NCBI GenBank assembly: GCA_041946685.1
Contig: JBHGAV010000007.1
Span: forward strand, 34,507-98,506
Origin: JBHGAV01 sp041946685
GTDB taxonomy: Bacteria; Acidobacteriota; Terriglobia; Bryobacterales; Bryobacteraceae
Direction: 5' to 3'
DNA length: 64,000 nucleotides
Shown: positions 17,482-24,112 of the stretch, in pieces
Position numbering within the stretch: position 1 is the first letter of the stretch
How the letters are laid out: every line of letters starts with the position of its first letter
Translations under genes and position numbers: made by a program
Notes under the pieces: generated by a model
The model's database searches: none
What the model saw: the letters and a program-made list of their open reading frames with translations, nothing else
What the model was told of the DNA's origin: nothing

Positions 17482-19055
17482 ACGACTGGCGGGTGCGTGC
17501 TTTCGTCGCAAGCTGCCTGATTGTTGTCCCCTTTCTAAGGTTCGTGGTTCGGAAACAGTACGGTTTTCTCCACCCGGAAGTGCTCGCGGCCGTGCTTCTG
17601 CTCGTCTTGGTGTGCGCTCTTCTGTCGCTGTTTCGCGGAGTTGCATTTCAGCTTCTAATCGCCTTCCTGGCAACGGTGATGGCGACCTATCCGGCTCTTC
17701 AGTTGGCCGGATATCCGGCTTTCCTGCCACCCTGGCTGTGCGCAGTTCTGACCTTCTCGTTGACGCTGCTGGCGGCGCGGGCGATGCGCGAGAAGTTCAT
17801 CCCTGTGCTGGCGGTCTTTGCGTGGTCGGGTTTGCTGGCAGACGCGGCCCTGGCAGTCAAGAGGACGTCGGTGACCGCAGAGGTGCGGGATGCCGCAGCC
17901 AAGGGGCACGTGCTGTGGCTGATTCTGGACGAACAGGTCGGCCTGGAGGGCTTTCCCGGTGGCTTCCCCGAGTGCGTCCGGGCCAGAAACAGGTTTCAAG
18001 CCGTGCTCGACCGGCACGGTTTCACGACGTTCCCGGGGGCATACAGCAACTACCCGACGACTGTCGACTCAGTCGCCAGCATTTTGAACGGCAGACTGGC
18101 ACGCCGGCCGGGGGAACTGATGCCCAGGGCCGGCTCGGGCCACATGCGTCACTACGCGATACGCGAGAATCGCCTGTTTTCGCACTACCTCGAGCGGGGC
18201 TACCGGGTGATGGCATGGCAGCACGGCGCCATCCGCATCTGTGGCCAATCTTCCCCAGGGATAGAGTGCAAAGACTATGACGAGCAGATCAAATGGCTGC
18301 CCAGTGCTCCAGCACGATGGCCCGAACGATTCCGCTGGTTGGTAGGCTCGTATCAGTCTACAGACCCCTTGCTCGTGGCGGTGAAGGGCTTCTTTCCTTT
18401 CCGTTTTGGAATCAAGCTGTCGGGGCCGCTGTGTCTGGAGGGCCTGTGGCCGCAAGAGTTGGTTTCCCGCATACGAAGTGAGCCTCACAAGACCTTGTTC
18501 TTCGCCCACCTGTTGACCCCACATTCCCCCTACCTGTTGCGGGAAGACGGGTCCATCCGGCCCATGGCGGAATGGGCTGAAGACAGGGCGGACCACCTGC
18601 TCAGCGAGGCGGTTTACCGTGACACCTACTGCCGGTACTGCGAGCAATCGGGCTTTGTGGCCAGCCAGGTCGACCGCCTGCTATTGCAGCTTGACGAAAG
18701 CGAATTGTTGGACAGCATGACGGTGGTAATCCACGGCGACCACGGGACGAGAATCCTGCTGGCCACGGGCCGGGGCGGCGGAAGCAGAGGTTCCGTGTCG
18801 CCCGCTCTTCTGGACTTCGTTGGTGAGCCGGGCGGCCGTGGTTTGATTGACCGCTTCTCGACGCTACTGGCGATCAAGCGCCCTGGGGTCAGGCTGCCGG
18901 CCACCGTCAACGAGAGACACAGTGTCCTGACACTTCTGTCGAGAGTCGTCTTCAAGCGGGAGCCCGAGGACGGCGCTGAGCGCGCCGACAAGGTTTACCT
19001 GACGGACGCCCGCGAACAGTTTCACTCTGTCGACATTCAGAACGATTGGAGGTAA
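17469..19055 (+). CDS. Membrane-anchored sulfatase/phosphoglycerol-transferase-like protein
   Basis: 528 residues, GTG start overlapping the previous gene. Four to five membrane helices lie within the first 130 residues (VASCLIVVPFLRFVV, VLAAVLLLVLVCALLSLF, LLIAFLATVMATY). An alkaline-phosphatase-superfamily domain follows. Its features are the first metal Asp in LWLILDEQVG (about 153), a likely nucleophile Thr in NYPTTVDSVASILNG (about 194), and the late metal site VVIHGDHGTR (about 419-426). This is the layout of LtaS-, OpgB- or EptA-like envelope enzymes that hydrolyse or transfer phospho- or sulfo-head groups at the outer face of the inner membrane. The exact reaction is unknown. GGAGGT near its 3' end serves the next gene. 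Confidence 0.78.
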   Translation: MCDLNDWRVRAFVASCLIVVPFLRFVVRKQYGFLHPEVLAAVLLLVLVCALLSLFRGVAFQLLIAFLATVMATYPALQLAGYPAFLPPWLCAVLTFSLTLLAARAMREKFIPVLAVFAWSGLLADAALAVKRTSVTAEVRDAAAKGHVLWLILDEQVGLEGFPGGFPECVRARNRFQAVLDRHGFTTFPGAYSNYPTTVDSVASILNGRLARRPGELMPRAGSGHMRHYAIRENRLFSHYLERGYRVMAWQHGAIRICGQSSPGIECKDYDEQIKWLPSAPARWPERFRWLVGSYQSTDPLLVAVKGFFPFRFGIKLSGPLCLEGLWPQELVSRIRSEPHKTLFFAHLLTPHSPYLLREDGSIRPMAEWAEDRADHLLSEAVYRDTYCRYCEQSGFVASQVDRLLLQLDESELLDSMTVVIHGDHGTRILLATGRGGGSRGSVSPALLDFVGEPGGRGLIDRFSTLLAIKRPGVRLPATVNERHSVLTLLSRVVFKREPEDGAERADKVYLTDAREQFHSVDIQNDWR

Positions 19056-19061
19056 GGGTCC

Positions 19062-19268
19062 ATGATCCATCCCATTCCCGCATATCTAGACCCGACATCA
19101 GGGAGCATCGCCTTCCAGGTCGCCATTTCCAGCCTGCTGGCGGTGGCGGCTGCCTTCCGCCTGTACTGGGACAAGGTGAAGCACGTTATCCATTGGAAGC
19201 GCACATCAGAGGTGGGAAGAGAGCCGCGGGGCGGGCAGGCGAGCCACCGGCCTTCTTCTACGGACTGA
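19062..19268 (+). CDS. Small membrane protein with YLDPTSGS motif
   Basis: 68 residues. The start is ATG 19062 with GGAGGT at 19048-19053. The N-terminal motif PAYLDPTSGSIAFQ leads into one membrane helix (VAISSLLAVAAAFRLYW) and a basic cytoplasmic tail (DKVKHVIHWKR). YLDP-G/T-SGS small proteins of this size are, from memory, often found next to NoeA-like methyltransferases and sulfatase-like proteins, so it is likely a real partner. The final 20 residues look unconserved. The stop overlaps, tail to tail, the 3' end of the tolC-like gene by 11 bases. No function is known. Confidence 0.7.
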   Translation: MIHPIPAYLDPTSGSIAFQVAISSLLAVAAAFRLYWDKVKHVIHWKRTSEVGREPRGGQASHRPSSTD

Positions 19269-20514
19269 CCGCTGCGCCCAGCGCCTGGTCCAGTTCGATC
19301 TCGAGGCGGCGGTAATCGTGAAGCCGGCTAAGCTGGCTCTGCCGTTGAGCGAGCAGCCGCGCCTCGGCGGCCAGACGCCGTTCCTGATCGGCCTGTCCCA
19401 CCGCGATGGCTCGCTCGGCCTGCTCTACTGCCTGAGCGAACACCGGTTCCACATTCTCCCTGAGATACTCCAATTCGCGCGACCGGGCCCGAAGCCGTTC
19501 CAATAGCTCCTCGACTTCGAGACCGATGCGAGTCCGCTCAGCCTCGACTTCCGTGCGGCACTGGTCCAACTCGGCCTTCGGTCCCTGGAGCAGGGCGCTC
19601 GTCCACTTGAAAACCGGGAGGTCAATTCCAACGCGTACGCCCCAGGTGTTGAGATTGCCGGGCCCGCCCAGTTCGCGGCTCACCTGCGCGAACGACAGCC
19701 AGGGGTATCGCTCCTGCTTGCGCATATCCAGCGCCGCGCCCGCCTGGGTGCAGCGCGCCGCGAGCGCGGCGAGCTCGGGCCGCCGCGCGAGGGCCGTTTC
19801 AGTCAGTTCTACGGCGTCGTACTGGCGAGGAGCGAAACGGAGTAGCTCTTCGTCAGCCTGGATTGAGACATCCTCCGATCGGGGAAGGCCCAGTTCCCTC
19901 GCCAGACGCGCCGACGCGAGGCGCCGGTCGAGGCGAGCCCTCGCCACGAGGGCGCGGGCTTCGGCGAGTTCAAGTTCGGCCGTGCTCTGGTCGAGCGCAG
20001 TCTTGACGCCTGAGGCCACCTGAGCGGCAAGGAATTCGACGATCCGCTCGTGGATTCGCACGGAGGCTTCGGCCAGCCTGATCTGCTCGTCCAGGAACAC
20101 CACGTCCATGTGCAGCAGGCGCACCTGAGTGGCGAGCTGCTGTTCGCCCAGCGCGATCCGGGCGGCGGCTTCCGAGACTTTTCCCTGCGCCGACTCGCCC
20201 TTGAGGCTCCGCTCTCCCGGACGGGGCGGGCTCCAGCGCAGCGACACGCTGTAGTTCTGGCTCCAGATCCTGCCCGAATCGTCGTCGAAGTCGAACCGGC
20301 CCGTACGGATCTCCGGGTCGGGCAGGATCTTGGCGGCGGCGACGCCCCCTTCCTCAACGGCCTTCGCACGGTGCAGGACCAACAGGCGCGGGCTCCTCCG
20401 CAGGGCGAGATCGACCGCCTCCGACGCCGAGATTCCATCGGCCAGATTCACGTCGGCGGCGGCCAGTGCGCAGGCGCCGGCGACGGGAAGGGCATACCGG
20501 AACAGAGAATTCAT
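19258..20514 (-). CDS. TolC-family outer-membrane efflux protein
   Basis: 418 residues, starting at ATG 20514: GGAGGT (20526-20521) precedes it and MNSLFRYALPVAGACALAAA is a signal peptide. Two TolC-type repeats are visible. Each begins with a short motif (ISASEAVDLALRRSPRLLVLHRAK; TETALARRPELAALAARCTQAGAAL) and contains long coiled coils with regular Leu, Ala and Arg. VRVGIDLPVFKW marks the barrel strand. It would form the outer-membrane channel of an export complex with the adaptor encoded just upstream, whose stop overlaps this start by four bases. No inner-membrane pump (ABC or RND) is encoded nearby, which is unusual. Confidence 0.88.
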   Translation of the reverse strand: MNSLFRYALPVAGACALAAADVNLADGISASEAVDLALRRSPRLLVLHRAKAVEEGGVAAAKILPDPEIRTGRFDFDDDSGRIWSQNYSVSLRWSPPRPGERSLKGESAQGKVSEAAARIALGEQQLATQVRLLHMDVVFLDEQIRLAEASVRIHERIVEFLAAQVASGVKTALDQSTAELELAEARALVARARLDRRLASARLARELGLPRSEDVSIQADEELLRFAPRQYDAVELTETALARRPELAALAARCTQAGAALDMRKQERYPWLSFAQVSRELGGPGNLNTWGVRVGIDLPVFKWTSALLQGPKAELDQCRTEVEAERTRIGLEVEELLERLRARSRELEYLRENVEPVFAQAVEQAERAIAVGQADQERRLAAEARLLAQRQSQLSRLHDYRRLEIELDQALGAAVSP

Positions 20515-22568
20515 CGAGAGACCTCCAGGTGCGTCCAGAGCGGCGTATCCTGCTGGCGATCGAAAATGACCGTCACAAGCTCGCCGCCCGCCGAGCGGCA
20601 TAGCCCCTCCGGCTTCAACCCGGGGAAGGGCGCCAGCGGCGCGGCTCCCATCACCTGTTTGGACGCAGTCACCCGGAACAGCGAGCCGCCAGCCTCGTTC
20701 GTCGCGGCGACGAGCAGCGAACCATCGCCGAGCGAGAGGAGTTCGGAAATTCCCGCAGGCCGTCCTCCAACGGGCAGAGAAACCTTGCCCCAGAGCGAGA
20801 GCTGGGCATCCCGCAGGGAGCCCGCCAACAGCCGCTCGGGGCGGCCGAGACGCCAGATCTGCGCGCGACCGCTGGGATCGAGGGGCGCCTTCAGCCCGAT
20901 CAACAGAGCGCCATCCTGCCAGGCCAGCCCTTCGATTTCGAGAAGAGGTCCACCACCGCGTGGGTCTCGCTCCAGGCCCAGGGAAGCGAGGAAGCCGGGA
21001 TCGCTCCGGCCGCTTCTGGCAAGCAGGTCGTAGAAGAAGACGTGGTTAACCGCCACGAGCGCGCCGCCGTCCAACTGCGCCTGGATGAAGATGGTGCGCG
21101 CCGGCCGCCTCCTTCCCTTCCGGTTTTCCGATTGCGACGCGATGACGTAAATCGTTCCGTCGGGCGCGGCGGTGATCGCTTCCAAGTCGTTGACCGCGTC
21201 CACGCCTCGGATAGGGATTGGCTGCGGCTCGACGATGCCGTCTCTGGTGATGGCGAAAAGCCAAGGGGCGTTATCGTTCTCTTCTTCCTGTCCGGTGTCG
21301 TCGCTGACCGCCAGGTAGCGATCGAGCGCCCCCACCCACACAATGCCGGAAGGTTCGAAACGGCTCCTGTGGAGCAGGGCGGGCGGGACGATAAGCGGCT
21401 TGAGTCTGCCCGCACCGGTGGGACCAGCCCCCCGAGCAGCCACCCGCCTTCCGAACACCCAAGCCTCGTTCTTGGACAGGAAACTCAAGTCGACTGCCTG
21501 GCCAGGGTCGAGGGCGCTGGCGGGGTCGAGTTGCACGAAGATCTGCCTGCCCCACCGAGGCCGGTTTGGGGAAGGCCAGAAGCGAGCGGGGATCTCGGAG
21601 ACGAAGGCGGCTACCGAGGTCACGGTCCCATACACGCGCTCCCCGTGGTTGGTGCGCGGCCGGATTTCCGCCACGTCGCCGACGGCTACGTTGTAGCCAC
21701 GGTCCTCCTCGACGTAGGCGGTAACGTGGCGGGCTTCCTCGACGAGGGCAAGCGCGGGAGAGCCCGGGGTTAGGACGGCCCCCGGCCTGGCGAGGATGGC
21801 TGTCACGCGCGCGTCCACCGGAGAGGTCAACTGGAAAGCGCTGAGACGCTTCCTGAGCAAAGCCAGTTGGTCGAGTTGCCTGCTGACGCGAAGCTCCAGC
21901 GGCCGGACCTGTTCGCGGCGCGCGTCGCCTCCCGTTGCGCCCGCGTGACGCAAGCGCCACTCGGCCAGCCGCTCGCGCGCCGCCTCCTCACGCCGGCTGA
22001 GGCCGTCAATCCGGCCGGGCCAGGCCGCAACGCTCTCGGCAAGAGGCGCCACCTGGGCTTCGAGTTCCGCCAGACGCCGGGCGTCGGCGAGACGCCGGGC
22101 GACAAGATCACGCTGGCGGGCAATCTCCTCGCGCAAACCTTCCAGCTCCGCTCTGTCTCTCTCATAGGCGGCTTGAGCCGACTGAACCGCGACCTGCGCG
22201 TCCTCCACCTCCGACTGAAACGCTCTCTCCGTCTGGAGTCCGCTCAATTGCAGGGCCCGGTCTTCGGCGGGAACCATCGCCTCCAGTTCCCTGAGCTGTG
22301 CCTCGGCGACGGCGACTTCGCGTTCCAGCGTGCCGGAGTCGAGTCGCGCCAGAACCTGGCCGCGCGAGACGCGCTGGCCGACAGCGACCTCGACCGATTC
22401 CAGCCGGCCGGTTTCCAGGGCAGAGACGTTGAACTCCCTCACTTCGGCCATGCCGCTGGCCTGGCCGGCGCCTGCCGACTGCCGGTGCAACCAGTACGCC
22501 GCGCCGGCAGCGAGGACCCAGATCACAAGCGGAACGGCGCGACGCGTGGCACGGCGAATCGAATGCAC
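20511..22568 (-). CDS. HlyD-like periplasmic adaptor fused to a C-terminal propeller-like domain
   Basis: About 685 residues. GTG 22568 has AAGGAG nine bases upstream; a TTG at 22577 is the alternative. One N-terminal membrane anchor (AVPLVIWVLAAGAAYWL) is followed by a split lipoyl/barrel-sandwich domain (SVEVAVGQRVSRGQVLARLDS, and later LTSPVDARVTAILARPGAVLTPGSPAL) around a long coiled coil (about 85-245). Then comes a beta-barrel region (EIRPRTNHGERVYGTV). This part is a normal membrane-fusion adaptor. From about residue 360 to the end is an extra domain of some 320 residues (PSGIVWVGALDRYLAVSDDTGQ, INDLEAITAAPDGTIYVIAS-like blades, EIEGLAWQDGALLIGLKAP) resembling DUF3616/SdiA-regulated-type beta-propellers. 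Such a fusion is not usual for adaptors. It is co-transcribed with tolC, DUF4956, VTC and CotH genes. Confidence 0.82.
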   Translation of the reverse strand: MHSIRRATRRAVPLVIWVLAAGAAYWLHRQSAGAGQASGMAEVREFNVSALETGRLESVEVAVGQRVSRGQVLARLDSGTLEREVAVAEAQLRELEAMVPAEDRALQLSGLQTERAFQSEVEDAQVAVQSAQAAYERDRAELEGLREEIARQRDLVARRLADARRLAELEAQVAPLAESVAAWPGRIDGLSRREEAARERLAEWRLRHAGATGGDARREQVRPLELRVSRQLDQLALLRKRLSAFQLTSPVDARVTAILARPGAVLTPGSPALALVEEARHVTAYVEEDRGYNVAVGDVAEIRPRTNHGERVYGTVTSVAAFVSEIPARFWPSPNRPRWGRQIFVQLDPASALDPGQAVDLSFLSKNEAWVFGRRVAARGAGPTGAGRLKPLIVPPALLHRSRFEPSGIVWVGALDRYLAVSDDTGQEEENDNAPWLFAITRDGIVEPQPIPIRGVDAVNDLEAITAAPDGTIYVIASQSENRKGRRRPARTIFIQAQLDGGALVAVNHVFFYDLLARSGRSDPGFLASLGLERDPRGGGPLLEIEGLAWQDGALLIGLKAPLDPSGRAQIWRLGRPERLLAGSLRDAQLSLWGKVSLPVGGRPAGISELLSLGDGSLLVAATNEAGGSLFRVTASKQVMGAAPLAPFPGLKPEGLCRSAGGELVTVIFDRQQDTPLWTHLEVSR

Positions 22569-22595
22569 TCCAGTCAACTCCTTCCTCGGGAGCGG

Positions 22596-23279
22596 CTACA
22601 CATCCACTTGCGTCTCCTGCATCAGAAGGGACAGGTTCGTCAGTCCCTCCACCTGCATCAAATCCCGTGCCAGCCGGTCACGGGACTCCTCGTGACGAAA
22701 CCGGACCTGGTACGTATGTTCGGCCTCCTCTCCCTGGGCCACCTGCTGGAGGGACGCCAGAACAAACGTCGAGCAGTGCGTCCGGAGCATGCGGTCGACC
22801 AGAACCCGGCTGTCGCCGTCCAGGGGAAGGGTGAACCGGACCAGTCCGTCGAAGTGATTGCGAGCCCCGAACGCCGCCCAGTTCAAGTACAGCGCCACGA
22901 GACAGAAGATCGCCGTGCCGATCGCGCCGACCGCGTATGCTCTCACCCCCGCCGCGATGCCGGCGGCCAGGGCGGCGAAGACAAAGACCATGTCCCGAGG
23001 CTCCCGCAGATTCGTGCGGAAGCGGATGATGGCCAGCGTTCCCACGATGCCGATTCCCCAGACGAGGTTGTTGCCGATCGCCAGCATCAGCATGGAGGCG
23101 ACGACGCCGCCCAGGACCAGGGCGTGAACGAAGGAGCGCGAATAGGAGAGGCCCCGATGCGTCCAGGAGTAGCAGGCGGCAACCAGATGCGCCAGCACAA
23201 ATCCAACCAGTACGGACAACAGCGCCACGCGGAAATCGGTCACGCTGGTCCCTTCCAGCGAGTTCAGCAAGTCGTTCAT
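22596..23279 (-). CDS. DUF4956 integral membrane protein
   Basis: 227 residues. Four membrane helices lie in the first 140 residues (DFRVALLSVLVGFVLAHLVAA, FVHALVLGGVVASMLMLAIG, VWGIGIVGTLAIIRFR, VFVFAALAAGIAAGV, AIGTAIFCLVALYL). The loop GIVGTLAIIRFRTNLREPRDMVFVFAALA is the family hallmark. A soluble C-terminal domain of about 85 residues looks ACT- or ferredoxin-like (VRFRHEESRDRLARDLMQVEGL). Its function is unknown. The family is known to neighbour VTC polymerase and CotH genes, exactly as here. The ATG overlaps the VTC stop by four bases. Confidence 0.88.
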   Translation of the reverse strand: MNDLLNSLEGTSVTDFRVALLSVLVGFVLAHLVAACYSWTHRGLSYSRSFVHALVLGGVVASMLMLAIGNNLVWGIGIVGTLAIIRFRTNLREPRDMVFVFAALAAGIAAGVRAYAVGAIGTAIFCLVALYLNWAAFGARNHFDGLVRFTLPLDGDSRVLVDRMLRTHCSTFVLASLQQVAQGEEAEHTYQVRFRHEESRDRLARDLMQVEGLTNLSLLMQETQVDV

Positions 23280-24112
23280 CGGCGCATCCTCACACCCGCC
23301 GCCGGAATCGCCAGATCAAGTGCGCAGCCTGTCCGGTTCGCGCCGAGGGAAAGGGTGACAGCGGTACAGTACTTGGAGAAGCCCCGGCGCATCAACCCAA
23401 ACGTCCGTACAAGATCCACGAGCCATACCGGAGCCGAATTCATGAACTTCAGCTCGAGGATGACCCGTGAGCCAGACTCGTCGGTCGAGTCCGTGCCGTC
23501 GTTGTTGCTCCAGCGGAAGGGTTCGCCCTTGAGCCCGTAGCGATCGCAGCGTTGATAGCGTAGGCGCCGGTCGAACGAAATCCGCACATAGCGGTCGATC
23601 CGGCTGATAAACGCCTGCCGCTCATATCGAACCAGCATCTTCGGCTCCGCGCGCATGATTCCCGCGAGCCCGAGAAAGTCCTCCAGCGCCGACCTCTGCT
23701 TGGCCGAAAGTGCCAGGGCCTCGCCGTCGAGCGGCAAGCGAAACAGCGCGGGCCAGATGTCTCGCGGAACCTCGAGCCAGGTCTTGCGGCTGACCTCGTT
23801 GAACCGGCGCTTGATTTCGAACTTCACCGGCCCCTCAGCATGGCGCCCATAGGTTCGCACCCTCAGCTTGAACCGGTTCGGAACCTCCGCTTCCTTGTCC
23901 CAATAGGTCTTGAAATCAACGTTGTCCAGGTACAGGGAGGTTATGGTGTAGAACTTCTCGTCCTCTCGGGCCGCGTACCGGTCCATATCGCAGTAGGGCC
24001 GAAGGAAGGACCGGATGGGTTCCATCAGGTCCGGAGGAATGACGTACTTGTACTCATAGCGCTGGAAGACTACACCGTTTGCGGCGGGCATGCGCTGCGC
24101 GAGAACGCTCAT
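23276..24112 (-). CDS. VTC-domain polyphosphate polymerase-like protein
   Basis: 278 residues covering one VTC domain, the catalytic tunnel domain of polyphosphate polymerases, which lengthen polyphosphate from ATP. Signature pieces are QRYEYKYVIP (about 17-26), FYTITSLYLDN (about 50-60), FKLRVRTYG (about 77-85), VKFEIKRRFNEVSRKTW (about 91-107) and ILELKFMNSAPVWL near the end. Basic residues in RVRTYG and EIKRR are those that bind phosphate in the family. It is soluble, without SPX or membrane parts; membrane anchoring may come from the DUF4956 partner. Its ATG overlaps the CotH-like stop by four bases, and its stop overlaps the next ATG, so expression is tightly coupled. Confidence 0.88.
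   Translation of the reverse strand: MSVLAQRMPAANGVVFQRYEYKYVIPPDLMEPIRSFLRPYCDMDRYAAREDEKFYTITSLYLDNVDFKTYWDKEAEVPNRFKLRVRTYGRHAEGPVKFEIKRRFNEVSRKTWLEVPRDIWPALFRLPLDGEALALSAKQRSALEDFLGLAGIMRAEPKMLVRYERQAFISRIDRYVRISFDRRLRYQRCDRYGLKGEPFRWSNNDGTDSTDESGSRVILELKFMNSAPVWLVDLVRTFGLMRRGFSKYCTAVTLSLGANRTGCALDLAIPAAGVRMRR

Noticed and set aside
22569..22577. TTG 22577 as start of the adaptor
   Set aside because: AAGGAG directly abuts the TTG, leaving no spacing, while GTG 22568 has a nine-base gap. Not fully excluded.
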